43,009 nt of DNA from Actinomycetota bacterium. GTDB taxonomy: Bacteria; Actinomycetota; Thermoleophilia; Gaiellales; Gaiellaceae. A model generated the notes under the pieces. That model saw only the letters and a list, made by a program, of their open reading frames with translations. It was not told where the DNA came from and made no database searches. Numbering within the stretch: position 1 is the first letter of the stretch; every line of letters begins with the position of its first letter. Positions 1 through 7,713 of the stretch are shown here, piece after piece. The DNA lies in assembly GCA_003134505.1 (NCBI GenBank), contig PLBK01000014.1, forward strand, positions 849-43,857, written 5' to 3'. The position numbers and the translations under genes are program-made.

Positions 1-401
1 CCCGGCGAGCCAGTGGCTCCGGTGTCACCCTTCGCGCCGGCTGGTCCCGACGAGCCGGGGGCTCCGGTGTCGCCCTTCGCACCGGCCGGTCCTGCCGCGC
101 CGGGAGCTCCGGTGTCACCTTTCGCTCCTTGTGGTCCGGCCGGCCCGGCCTGCCCGATCTGGTTCCAGTTCAGGCTCTTTTCGTTCGACTGGCAGGTCTG
201 GCCCAGGCCGCTGTCGATGACCCTCAACGACCCCGCAGGCTGCTGACCCTTCGAGGTCTTCGCGTAGCAGGTGTGGATCAAACCGTTCGCGTCCGGGATC
301 GTCGCGTACGCAACCCCGGAGCCGACCACGGCCACGGCGATCGCCGCACCGAACACCCAACGGGCACGGCGAAAGCCGGCCCAGTGTCGAAAGCTGTTCA
401 T
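1..401 (-). CDS. collagen-like (Gly-X-Y) repeat protein, C-terminus cut by window edge
   Basis: The reading frame begins with ATG at 401 and stays open to the left edge, so only 133 residues are visible. An Arg-rich N-terminus is followed by a hydrophobic segment at about residues 14-32 (RARWVFGAAIAVAVVGSGVA), which reads as a signal peptide or membrane anchor. Residues 35-82 form a short non-repetitive domain with two Cys. From about residue 83 the protein becomes Gly-X-Y with the unit GPAGAKGDTGAPGSS. A GGGAGG Shine-Dalgarno lies 6 nt before the ATG. Bacterial collagen-like proteins of this layout are usually exported and form triple-helical stalks. The true length and any C-terminal domain lie outside the window. 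The exported collagen-like class is secure; the function is unknown. Confidence 0.8.
   Translation of the reverse strand, partial: MNSFRHWAGFRRARWVFGAAIAVAVVGSGVAYATIPDANGLIHTCYAKTSKGQQPAGSLRVIDSGLGQTCQSNEKSLNWNQIGQAGPAGPQGAKGDTGAPGAAGPAGAKGDTGAPGSSGPAGAKGDTGATGSP
3..137 (-). repeat. three 45-bp tandem repeats encoding collagen-like units
   Basis: The DNA repeats with a 45-bp (15-codon) period, encoding GPQGAKGDTGAPGAA, GPAGAKGDTGAPGSS and GPAGAKGDTGATGSP in order. The units are nearly identical at DNA level, for example the shared stretch encoding AKGDTGA, so copy number may vary between strains. The array continues past the left edge. Confidence 0.85.
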
Positions 402-431
402 CCTCTTCCTCCCTTGCTGGTTAGCTGCACT

Positions 432-677
432 TCACGGCCGGACAACCGCCCTCATGACCCGCTCGAACCGAACAGAGCCAGCCTCCAGCGAACCGACCAG
501 CGCCGGCTCGCTCTCCCCGTCGAAGTGGTGGAAGCAGACCTCGTCCTCGGGCAGGTAGATCGTCCGCAGATAGCGCAGTTCCGTTCCCTCCACTGCCTCA
601 CGTGCCCGGCCCGCGACCGCGGACAGATCGCCGGCTGCAACACGCGAAAGGTAGAGCTCGACCAGGTAATGCGTCAT
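432..677 (-). CDS. small DUF4242-like protein
   Basis: An 81-residue protein with a ferredoxin-like pattern of strands and helices: MTHYLVELYL at the start, a helix to about residue 30, then TELRYLRTIYLPEDEVCFHH and a final helix. The start 'H/RYLVE.YL' and the central 'D.. CFHHFDG' resemble DUF4242, whose Streptomyces member SCO4226 binds nickel. His and Cys near residues 47-50 could be metal ligands, which is inference. It lies between the LuxR-type regulator and the collagen-like gene, all on the same strand. A TAGCGT box (684-689 in plus coordinates) sits 6 nt before the ATG, so the mRNA may be nearly leaderless. The gene is likely real; the function is not established. Confidence 0.7.
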   Translation of the reverse strand: MTHYLVELYLSRVAAGDLSAVAGRAREAVEGTELRYLRTIYLPEDEVCFHHFDGESEPALVGSLEAGSVRFERVMRAVVRP

Positions 678-713
678 TCCTCGACGCTAGAGCGAGCCGA
701 GCGAGCCCGGTAG

Positions 714-725
714 GTGGGAATCCAC
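714..725. promoter_or_regulatory. palindrome GTGG-N4-CCAC upstream of the DUF4242 gene
   Basis: GTGGGAATCCAC is an inverted repeat (GTGG/CCAC, 4-bp spacer) in the 89-bp gap between the LuxR regulator and the DUF4242-like gene. Relative to the TAGCGT -10-like box at 684-689 it lies just upstream of where a -35 element would be, a class-II activator position. Binding by the adjacent LuxR-type protein is inference. Confidence 0.4.
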
Positions 726-766
726 ACACTTTGGGCCGGCAGGTGATCGAACGGGCGTCTGCGCGG

Positions 767-3484
767 CTACGAACGCCGCGACAGCGTCCGCGCCAACTCG
801 GTCCGCGAGCGAATGCCGAGCTTCCGGTACACGCGGGAGAGATTCGCCTCGATCGTGCGCACGGTCACGAACAGCTCGGCGGCGGCCTCCCGGTTCGTCT
901 TCCCCGCCGCGACGAGCTCCGCCACACGCTGCTCCGTCGCCGTCAGCTCACTCGACGCGGGCCCGCGGCCGCTGACCCGCGCGAGCTCGTCACGCACTCG
1001 CTCGGCCCACAGGCGAGCGCCCAGCTCCTCGAAGATCGCGCCTGCCTGCTCGAGAACTCCCCGCGCCTCTTTCCGGCGCGCTGCCCGCCGCAGCACCGAC
1101 CCGTACGCGAGCATCGTTCGGCCTCGGTCGAACGGAAGCGGAATCCCCTCGAAATGAACGAGCGACGCCTCGAGCGCGGCCAGCGCGGCGGGCAGATCCC
1201 CTCGCGCGGCCTCGAGAAGGCCTCGCCCGCGCGCTGCCGTCCCCAGAGCCCACGTCCGATCGAACGCCTCTCCGCGCGCCTCGAGCCTCGCACACAACCG
1301 GTCAGCCCGTTCGAGGTCCCCGAGTCCGACGAGCGCCTCGATGTGATCTCCATGAAATCGCCACTGCCCGGGCTCGACCAGCCCGATGCGCTCGCCGATC
1401 TCGTCTGCTCGCGTGAGCAGCCGATCGACCGCGGCGAGATCCCCGAGCGAGAGCTCGAGGAAGCCGAGCACCCAGAGACCGATACCGAGCAGCCACGGGT
1501 TGTCCCCGCCCGCCGCGAGCGTCGCCTCGGCGTGCGACCGCGCTGCCTCGACCCGGCCGAGGTGGGCGTCGACGAGCGCGCGGGTGTAGTGGTTGAGAGC
1601 GATCTGCAGCTCCTGCTCCGTTCGCTCGGCCAGCTCGAGTCCCTCATCGGCGTACCTGTCCGCCAGAGCCCAGTCGCCCGTCCAGAGCTCGAGCTCGACG
1701 AGGTGTGAGATCGTGTCGGGCTGGGAGCCCTCGGCACTCTCGTCCCTCGCCGCCTGATACGCCCACTCGAGGTGGGAGCGCGCCCCCGCATAGTCGTCGG
1801 TGTACTTGAGCATCTGGCCGAGCCACGCACGCGCGCGGTACGCAACGTGGACCGGAGGCGCATCACGCTCGATGGTCGCGGCGCGTTCGAGCAGGTCGAC
1901 CCGGACGCCGCCTCCCCGGTAGTACTCGGAGAAGGCGAAGACCTTGAGAACGTGCGCCTCGAGCCGCGGCTCGGGAGCCTGCACCCGCTGCAGCAGCTCC
2001 AGAGCGCTTCGGGCATGATCTGCCCCGCGCGCGAGATCGTTGTCGAGCGCGAAGGCGAGGGCAGCGTGAGCCTCGGCGAGCAAGGCAGGATCGTTCGTCT
2101 CGAGCAGGGCCTGCTCGCAGACGTCGACGGCCGCAAGCTGCCCGGCGTCTCCGTCCCTCAGGATCTCGCCGAGCAGGAGCAGCGCGCGGGCCCGCTCCTC
2201 GCCCGGCGGGACACGAAGGGCGGCCGTCTCGGCATGCTTGCGAGCGCCGGTCGTGTCGCCGGCGGCAAAGCGGAGGCGAGCTGCAAGGGTCGAACGTCGG
2301 CCCACCGCATCGGCGTCTTCAGGCGGCGTCAGCCGGACAGCCTCCTCCGCAAGCAACCCGGCTGCGAGCGCTCCCCGGGCAGAAGCAGCGATCGCGGCGG
2401 CCTCGAGCTCGGCCGCGATCTCCTCCGATGGCGCGTCTGCAGCGAGCGCGAATTGCCGGGCTCGCTCCTCACGGCTTCCGACGAGCTCTGCGAGCTTCCG
2501 GTGAACACGCCGCCGCTCGCCGCTTGACGCTCCGTCATAGGACGCCGCTGCAATCAACGGGTGCACGAACTCGACTCTGCCGCCGTCGACTCGGAGGATC
2601 TCCTCCTGCTCGGCACGCTCCAGATCTGCCTCCCGCCCGATGGCGAGCAGCACCGACGTCGTCGGTTCGGCCAGCGCAGCCGCTGCAAGCACCAGCGCTC
2701 GTGTCGAGGCCGGCAGCGATCCGATCCTGTCCGCGACCAGCCCGGTCAGGCTCTCCGGCAGCGACGACTCGCCTCTCGCGGCAGCGCGCGCGAGCTCGAG
2801 CGCATAGAACGGATTTCCGCCGGAAGTCGCATGAATCCGGCGAAGCAGCGGACGCGGGTAGGCGCGCCCGAGCCGCTCCTGCAGCAGGCGGTGAAGCGCG
2901 CCAAGGCTCAGAGGCCCGACAGACACGCGCTGCAGCGCGTCGAACGTCCTCTCCAGATCGAGCGGCGCCGGCTCCCCACCCAGGGAACGGCAAGCAACGA
3001 TCACGGCCACCTCACCCTCCAGGCGCCGCAACGCGAACCCGAGTGCAGCCGCCGAGGCCGCGTCCAGCCATTGCGCGTCGTCGACGGCGAGCACCAGAGG
3101 CGCCGCCGCCTTGAACACGCCGGCCACGGCCAGCCCGATTGCCCGCTCGTCCGGCGGCGGCCCCTCCTGCTCCTCCAGCAACAGAGCGACCCGCAACGCA
3201 TGGCACTGCGGTGCCGGCAGATCGTCGATCTCGGGCCGCGCTCCGGCGAGTACGTCGCCGAGTGAGGCGAACCCGAGCTGAACCTCGGCCCCGGACGGAC
3301 GACAAAGGAACACGCGGTAGCCGGCACGGCGCCCCTCCTCCACCGCCGCCTCCAGGAGCGACGTCTTCCCGATCCCCGCCTCACCCTCGAGCAGCAACGC
3401 CCGCGCGCCGGGATCAGCACCGGCGACGAACGCGTTCAGCGCCGCGAGCTCCTCGTCCCGCCCGACAAGCTCGGTCTTCACCAC
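767..3484 (-). CDS. LAL-type LuxR-family ATP-binding transcriptional regulator
   Basis: A 905-residue protein with an N-terminal AAA ATPase module. Walker A is GEAGIGKT at 34-41 and Walker B is VLAVDDAQWLD at 131-141. A long Ala/Leu/Arg/Glu-rich helical (TPR-like) middle follows. The C-terminal LuxR helix-turn-helix at about 847-905 reads LTATEQRVAELVAAGKTNRE and then TVRTIEANLSRVYRKLGI. This is the layout of large ATP-binding LuxR (MalT/LAL) regulators, which bind ATP and an inducer and usually activate nearby genes. It is the first gene of a leftward group and precedes the DUF4242-like gene by 89 bp, where a GTGG-N4-CCAC palindrome lies. The inducer cannot be deduced from the sequence. Confidence 0.93.
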   Translation of the reverse strand: MVKTELVGRDEELAALNAFVAGADPGARALLLEGEAGIGKTSLLEAAVEEGRRAGYRVFLCRPSGAEVQLGFASLGDVLAGARPEIDDLPAPQCHALRVALLLEEQEGPPPDERAIGLAVAGVFKAAAPLVLAVDDAQWLDAASAAALGFALRRLEGEVAVIVACRSLGGEPAPLDLERTFDALQRVSVGPLSLGALHRLLQERLGRAYPRPLLRRIHATSGGNPFYALELARAAARGESSLPESLTGLVADRIGSLPASTRALVLAAAALAEPTTSVLLAIGREADLERAEQEEILRVDGGRVEFVHPLIAAASYDGASSGERRRVHRKLAELVGSREERARQFALAADAPSEEIAAELEAAAIAASARGALAAGLLAEEAVRLTPPEDADAVGRRSTLAARLRFAAGDTTGARKHAETAALRVPPGEERARALLLLGEILRDGDAGQLAAVDVCEQALLETNDPALLAEAHAALAFALDNDLARGADHARSALELLQRVQAPEPRLEAHVLKVFAFSEYYRGGGVRVDLLERAATIERDAPPVHVAYRARAWLGQMLKYTDDYAGARSHLEWAYQAARDESAEGSQPDTISHLVELELWTGDWALADRYADEGLELAERTEQELQIALNHYTRALVDAHLGRVEAARSHAEATLAAGGDNPWLLGIGLWVLGFLELSLGDLAAVDRLLTRADEIGERIGLVEPGQWRFHGDHIEALVGLGDLERADRLCARLEARGEAFDRTWALGTAARGRGLLEAARGDLPAALAALEASLVHFEGIPLPFDRGRTMLAYGSVLRRAARRKEARGVLEQAGAIFEELGARLWAERVRDELARVSGRGPASSELTATEQRVAELVAAGKTNREAAAELFVTVRTIEANLSRVYRKLGIRSRTELARTLSRRS

Positions 3485-3494
3485 CGACCTCTCT

Positions 3495-4448
3495 CTACAG
3501 ATTGCAGGGCGAGGCGAGCCCGGAAGCCGGAACCGTGTCGGTGAAGGCGACCCCGTCGCGCTTCAGGCTCGTCACTGCCGCCTGAACCTGCGTCGGCGAG
3601 AGCACGGCGCCCGCCGCGTGGTAGACCCAGTCCACGTCCTCGGAGTAGCTGCGCAGGCGATGCGTCCGGGCGAGGCCGCTCGGGATGAACCAGAGGTTGT
3701 AGTTGATCGACATCGGCACCTCGGGGTAGTACTTGCCGCCGAGGCGGGCGACCTCGGTCCCGTCGACGTAGAAGGTCATCGTCCCGTGCGCGACCTGCAG
3801 GACGAGCGTGCGCCAGCCGTTCAGGCTGCGGTCCGCGCGGCGTGCCGAGCTGACGGCGATCCAGTGCGGCGGCGGGCTGTAGGTCTCCCAGGCGGCGTAG
3901 CCGACGCTTTGCGGCAGCCCCCAGCCGCCGTGCGGGAGGTACTCGAAGTCGATCTCGCTGTAATTCGGGTCGAGCGGCCGCTTCAGAGGGCTGATCGTGT
4001 AGAAGCTCTCGACCGGCTGGTCGCCGGACGGGCCGGAGACGGGCGCGTCCCGGAAGCGGACGTGCGAGGCGTACGTGCCCTCGCGGAACTTCCGCTGCTG
4101 GCAGATCTGCGTCTGCGTCGTGCCCGCGTAGGTGCCGTCGGTCGAGGACGTCATCCGCAGCACGCCGTCCGTGAACGAGACGTTGGCCTGCCTCCAGGTC
4201 GCGCCCGGAACGCCCGGCCAGCCCGCCTTCGTCCGGACGATCCAGCCGTGCGCCGACAGCTGCGCGACGCTCGAGTACGAGAAGTCGTCGAACAGCACCG
4301 GCGCCACCCCCGGCCGGGCCTGTCCGGCCACTACCCCAGCAGCCACGACAGCCGCCGCCATGATCCCGGCCGCCACGGCCCGGGGTCTGACCCCGGGACA
4401 TGGCCCGGATCGTCTACGGACGACGAGGCCGACCGGGCCGTTGTCCAT
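3495..4448 (-). CDS. secreted GH16-like glycoside hydrolase
   Basis: A beta-jelly-roll, concanavalin-like protein with the GH16 catalytic signature EIDFEYL. The nucleophile and acid/base glutamates are E165 and E169, with D167 between them, counted from the chosen start. A hydrophobic export segment (IMAAAVVAAGVVAG) lies near residues 29-42, and the mature enzyme starts around APVLFDDFSY. GH16 enzymes cut beta-1,3/1,4-glucans or galactans; the substrate here is unclear. The frame is open up to an ATG at 4544, but that start would translate two copies of a palindromic DNA repeat. Met at 4448 leaves one copy in the signal-peptide n-region; Met at 4361 leaves none but gives an uncharged n-region. 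No start has a good Shine-Dalgarno. It follows the amino-sugar genes on the same strand. Confidence 0.78.
   Translation of the reverse strand: MDNGPVGLVVRRRSGPCPGVRPRAVAAGIMAAAVVAAGVVAGQARPGVAPVLFDDFSYSSVAQLSAHGWIVRTKAGWPGVPGATWRQANVSFTDGVLRMTSSTDGTYAGTTQTQICQQRKFREGTYASHVRFRDAPVSGPSGDQPVESFYTISPLKRPLDPNYSEIDFEYLPHGGWGLPQSVGYAAWETYSPPPHWIAVSSARRADRSLNGWRTLVLQVAHGTMTFYVDGTEVARLGGKYYPEVPMSINYNLWFIPSGLARTHRLRSYSEDVDWVYHAAGAVLSPTQVQAAVTSLKRDGVAFTDTVPASGLASPCNL
4374..4408. repeat. palindromic repeat, copy 1
   Basis: A 35-bp element with a perfect 9-bp stem around one central base (CCCGGGGTC, T, GACCCCGGG). It matches a second copy at 4480-4514 in 32 of 35 positions. It lies inside the N-terminal coding stretch of the GH16-like gene and encodes the SGPCPGVRPRA segment. 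Confidence 0.85.
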
Positions 4449-4479
4449 CGTTCTCAGCAGGCCGAATAGCCTACTCGGA

Positions 4480-4514
4480 CACGGCCCGGGGTCTGACCCC
4501 CGGTCATGGCCGGG
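4480..4514. repeat. palindromic repeat, copy 2
   Basis: Second copy of the 35-bp element, in the same orientation and 106 bp from copy 1, with core GGGGTC-T-GACCCC. It lies between the SIS gene end (4549) and the preferred GH16 start (4448), so it could attenuate or terminate read-through. Related cores occur at 23675-23705 and 26362-26376. Confidence 0.8.
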
Positions 4515-4548
4515 CGGGACGTGGCGCTTGTCCCGCGAGGGCATGACG

Positions 4549-5640
4549 TCAGCGGGCGAAGGTGACTTTGCTGAGGCCGCTCGGCCGGTCGGGGTCGAGG
4601 CGCTTCGCGCGCGCGAGCGCCCACGCGAAGAGCTGGCCCGGGATCACCGAGAGGAGCGGCGAGAGGAGCGGCACCGGGGGCTTCGGCACCGGCAGGAGGT
4701 AGTCGGGATCGACGATCCACTCGGCCGCCGAGCCGCTCGCGACGAGCGTGGCCCCGGTCTCCCGGACGCGGGCGGCTGCCTCGAGCACGGCGGGCAGCGT
4801 CTCGTCGTGCGAGGCGATCGCCCAGACGGGGAAGAACGGGTCGAGGGCGGCAACGGGCCCGTGCGCCAGGTCGGTCGCCGTCAGCGGCTCCGCCGCCACG
4901 CGGCAGGTCTCCAGGAGCTTGAGCGCGATCTCCCGGGCGGTCGCCAGCTCGACGCCGCGGCCGACCACGAACATCCGCCCGACGAAGGCGAACGGGAGCG
5001 CGACCTCCGGGATGCGCTGCTCGAGCTCGGGGATGACCGTGTCGAGCTGCCCGATCACGGCGCGCAGGTCGTCTGCGCAGCGCCTGCCCTGGCCGGCCAT
5101 GTGCGCCGCGAGCAGGACCAGCGCGGCCAGCGTGTTGAGGTAGGTCTTGGTGGCCGCGACGGCCCGCTCCTGGCCGGCCCCGAGCGGCAATACCGCCTCG
5201 GCCGACCTGGCCAGGTCGGACGCCGGGTCGTTCGTGATCGCGACCGTGAACGCGCCTGCCCGCCGGGCCCGCGTGACGTACTCGACCACGTCGGGGGTGC
5301 GGCCGGACTGGGACAGGCCGATCACCAGCGACCCGGTCATGTCCAGCTCCGTGCCGTAGTAGACGGTCAGCGAGATCGAGTCGCGGAGCGCGGTCAGCCG
5401 GGAGAGGATCCCGAACGCGTAGACGCCGTACGACGCCGCGTTGTCCGAGGAGCCGTGTCCCACCATGCGCACGAGGCTCGTGCCCCGCTCGACCGCCGCC
5501 GCGGCGACGCGGGCGAACTCGTCCTCGTGCTCGAGCAGGCCCTCGAGCGCGCGCGGCTGCTCGCGGATCTCGGCGAGGAACTGGCTCCCGAGCTCGCCGG
5601 CCGGCCCGGGCGGCGCGTCACGCGCCTCAAGCGACGACAC
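4549..5640 (-). CDS. double-SIS-domain aminosugar-phosphate isomerase/deaminase
   Basis: A 363-residue protein with two SIS domains and no glutamine amidotransferase domain. Sugar-phosphate-binding motifs are GHGSSDNAA at 61-69, GLSQSGRTPD at 108-117 and GAGQERAVAATKTYLNTLAAL from 154, which match the GlmS isomerase half and AgaS/NagB-II proteins. The likely role is deamination/isomerisation of glucosamine-6-phosphate to fructose-6-phosphate, the step after NagA; no classical NagB is present here. Its start overlaps the end of nagA by 14 bp, so translation is probably coupled. A fructoselysine-6-P deglycase-like role is an alternative, but the context favours GlcN-6-P. Confidence 0.87.
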   Translation of the reverse strand: MSSLEARDAPPGPAGELGSQFLAEIREQPRALEGLLEHEDEFARVAAAAVERGTSLVRMVGHGSSDNAASYGVYAFGILSRLTALRDSISLTVYYGTELDMTGSLVIGLSQSGRTPDVVEYVTRARRAGAFTVAITNDPASDLARSAEAVLPLGAGQERAVAATKTYLNTLAALVLLAAHMAGQGRRCADDLRAVIGQLDTVIPELEQRIPEVALPFAFVGRMFVVGRGVELATAREIALKLLETCRVAAEPLTATDLAHGPVAALDPFFPVWAIASHDETLPAVLEAAARVRETGATLVASGSAAEWIVDPDYLLPVPKPPVPLLSPLLSVIPGQLFAWALARAKRLDPDRPSGLSKVTFAR

Positions 5641-6718
5641 GCGCCTCGCCTCCGACGAACACGCTCTCGATCTCGAGCCCGTCGCCGAGCACGACGAGGT
5701 CGGCCGGAAGGTCGACGTCCAGCCGGCCGAGCGTCGGGAGCCCGAGCACGTCGGCCGGAACGGACGTGGCCGCGCCGATCGCGTCCTCGAGCCCGACGCC
5801 GAGCGCGTGGAGGTTCCGCACGGCGTCGATCATCGTCAGCACGCTGCCGGCGAGCACGCCGTTCGGCCCGCGGACGGCGCCGTCGCGCACGACCACCTCG
5901 AGGCTGCCCAGGCTGTACGCGCCGTCGGGCACACCCGCGCCGGCCATCGCGTCGGTGACCAGCGCCACCCGCCCCGCGGCTGCGCGCCACACCAGGCCGA
6001 CGGTGTCGGGCGCCAGGTGGACGCCGTCGTTGATGATCTGGACGATCACGTCTTCCCTCGCCAGGGCCGCGCCGGCGATGCCCGGATCGCGGTGCTCGAA
6101 GGGCCGCATCGCGTTGAAGAGGTGGGTGACCGTGCGGACGCCGAGGTCGAAGGCCGCATTCGCCTGCTCGGCCGTCGCGTCCGAATGGCCGCAGGAGACG
6201 GTGACACCCCGGGCCTGCAGCGCCTCGATCAGGGCGTCGGCGCCGGGCAGCTCGGGGGCGAGCGTCATGATCCGCACCGGGCCTGCGGCGAGCAGACGCT
6301 CGAGCAGCTCGAGGTCGGGGTCACGCCGCGCGGACGGCGGGTGCGTGCCGAGCCGGCGCTGCGACAGGAACGGCCCCTCGAGGTGGATCCCGAGGATCCG
6401 CGGCCCCTCGGCCACGATCGGGATCTCACGCATGGCGGCGACGAGCTCGTCCTCCGGAGTCGTGATCAGCGTGGGCAGGTAGCCGGTGACGCCGGTCTCG
6501 AGCAGCGCCTCGCCCGCCCTCCGGTAGCCCTCTGCGTCGGCCTCGAGGAAGTCGACCCCGCCGAACCCGTTCACCTGCAGGTCGATGAAGCCCGGCACCG
6601 CGGTCCCGCGGCCGTTCGGCGACGACATGCCCACCCGCGCGATCCGCCCGTCGAGGATCTCGACGTCGCCGGGGACGAGGCTCCCGCCGACGAGCGCAGC
6701 TTCGACGCCGAGCTTCAC
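5627..6718 (-). CDS. nagA: N-acetylglucosamine-6-phosphate deacetylase
   Basis: A 363-residue amidohydrolase with the NagA signatures: PGFIDLQVNGFGGVDF at 42-57, GIHLEGPFLS with metal ligand E114, CGHSDAT with H178, VTHLFNAMRPFEHRDPG with H199, H234, and catalytic D256 in VTDAMAGAG. It removes acetate from GlcNAc-6-P in the cytoplasm, giving GlcN-6-P for the downstream SIS enzyme. Its ATG overlaps the murQ stop by 4 bp (ATGA), so murQ, nagA and the SIS gene form one operon. Length and motifs are normal for the family. Confidence 0.95.
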   Translation of the reverse strand: MKLGVEAALVGGSLVPGDVEILDGRIARVGMSSPNGRGTAVPGFIDLQVNGFGGVDFLEADAEGYRRAGEALLETGVTGYLPTLITTPEDELVAAMREIPIVAEGPRILGIHLEGPFLSQRRLGTHPPSARRDPDLELLERLLAAGPVRIMTLAPELPGADALIEALQARGVTVSCGHSDATAEQANAAFDLGVRTVTHLFNAMRPFEHRDPGIAGAALAREDVIVQIINDGVHLAPDTVGLVWRAAAGRVALVTDAMAGAGVPDGAYSLGSLEVVVRDGAVRGPNGVLAGSVLTMIDAVRNLHALGVGLEDAIGAATSVPADVLGLPTLGRLDVDLPADLVVLGDGLEIESVFVGGEARVVA

Positions 6719-7608
6719 TGCTCGAGCGCCTGCCGGATGTTCCCGTTCGCAGCGGCGAGGCGCGAGCGGGCCGTGTGGACGCCGACGCCGGCGAGCAGCG
6801 TCACGATCGCGACCTTGGCGCTTCCGTCCGCCGCGGCGAGCGCCTCGTCGACCCGCTCCCGCGGCGCGCCGGTGGCGGTCATCACGATCCGCTGGATGCG
6901 CGCGCGCAGCTTCTCGTTCGTGGCGTTGACGTCGACCATCAGGTTGTCGAACGTCTTGCCGAGCCGGATCATGGCGATCGTCGAGATCATGTTGAGGACG
7001 AGCTTCTGGGCGGTGCCCGCCTTCAGCCGCGTCGAGCCGGCGAGCAGCTCCGGGCCGACGACGACGGCGATCTCACGCTCGACGCGCCGGCCGAGCTCGG
7101 AGCCGGGCGCGGAGACGATGCACGCGGTCGCGGCACCGGCGGCCGACGCCGCCTCGATCGCGCCGAGCACGTACGGCGTCCGGCCGCTGGCGCTGACGGC
7201 GATCACCGCGTCGGTGGCGCCGACGCCGAGCGAGTGCACATCGCGCCGCCCGGCCTCCGCGTCGTCCTCGGCCGCCTCCTGCTCGAGCGAAGAGGGTGCG
7301 TCGGCGCCGGCGAGAAGGGCGACCACCTGGCCTGGAGTCGCGGAGAACGTCGACTCGCACTCGGACGCGTCGACGGCCGCGAGCCGGCCGGAGGAACCGG
7401 CGCCGACGTAGACGAGACGGCCGCCCGCCTGCAGGCGGTCGACCACCGTGTCGATGACGGCGGCGATGTCTGCGGCCGAGGAGGCTACGGCCGCAGGCAC
7501 CGCCGCGTCCTGCTGGTTCATCAGCTCGACGAGCTCCTCCGTGGAGCGGAGGTCGAGGTCGCGGGTCTCCGCGCTCCGGGCCTCCGTGATCAGGTCGTCG
7601 AGCCCCAT
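6715..7608 (-). CDS. murQ: N-acetylmuramic acid 6-phosphate etherase
   Basis: A 297-residue SIS protein with GAGSSGRLAAVDASECESTF and SASGRTPYV motifs. With the start at 7608 (MGLDDLITEARS) the two MurQ catalytic glutamates fall at residues 83 and 114, the same numbers as in E. coli MurQ, and the length is also nearly identical. Upstream Met codons at 7629 and 7653 are open, but the latter overlaps an operator. MurQ cleaves the lactyl ether of MurNAc-6-P to GlcNAc-6-P and D-lactate, feeding NagA. It is the first gene of the leftward operon, divergent from the ABC ATPase across a 105-bp regulatory gap. Confidence 0.94.
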   Translation of the reverse strand: MGLDDLITEARSAETRDLDLRSTEELVELMNQQDAAVPAAVASSAADIAAVIDTVVDRLQAGGRLVYVGAGSSGRLAAVDASECESTFSATPGQVVALLAGADAPSSLEQEAAEDDAEAGRRDVHSLGVGATDAVIAVSASGRTPYVLGAIEAASAAGAATACIVSAPGSELGRRVEREIAVVVGPELLAGSTRLKAGTAQKLVLNMISTIAMIRLGKTFDNLMVDVNATNEKLRARIQRIVMTATGAPRERVDEALAAADGSAKVAIVTLLAGVGVHTARSRLAAANGNIRQALEQ

Positions 7609-7640
7609 CGGTGGCTGCAGTCTACGCATCGGGCCCGAAG

Positions 7641-7652
7641 TGGTCAATACCA
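7641..7652. promoter_or_regulatory. DasR-like operator TGGTCAATACCA
   Basis: A TGGT-N4-ACCA inverted repeat in the murQ/ABC-ATPase divergent gap, differing at one base from the copy at 9673-9684. The Streptomyces DasR dre core is TGGT-CTAG-ACCA, so spacing and arms agree. The likely binder is the GntR/UTRA regulator encoded at 8910-9665. Confidence 0.65.
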
Positions 7653-7672
7653 TTTACGGGAAATCGGCACTT

Positions 7673-7707
7673 TGGTCTTGTCATCCGCCGCCATTGGGCT
7701 GTACGAT
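7673..7707 (+). promoter_or_regulatory. promoter of the ABC ATPase gene with an operator-like -35 region
   Basis: A -35 hexamer TTGTCA (7678-7683), an 18-bp spacer and a -10 hexamer TACGAT (7702-7707) place transcription start at about 7714, the A of the ATG, so the message is probably leaderless. The -35 is embedded in TGGTCTTGTCAT (7673-7684), which resembles a dre site (TGGTCTAGACCA) and recurs as TGGTCTTGACAT at 9741-9752. Confidence 0.6.
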
Positions 7708-7713
7708 CGCGAA

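Noticed and set aside
1-137. Repeat array at the left edge as a CRISPR array
   Set aside because: Repeats are contiguous 45-bp coding units (Gly-X-Y) without spacers.
4449-4544. Longer start (ATG 4544) for the GH16-like gene
   Set aside because: It would translate a second palindromic repeat and lacks a Shine-Dalgarno; kept only as an alternative.
6775-7713. N-terminal extension of the ABC ATPase frame
   Set aside because: Antisense to murQ; ATG 7714 has its own promoter and a family-typical N-terminus.
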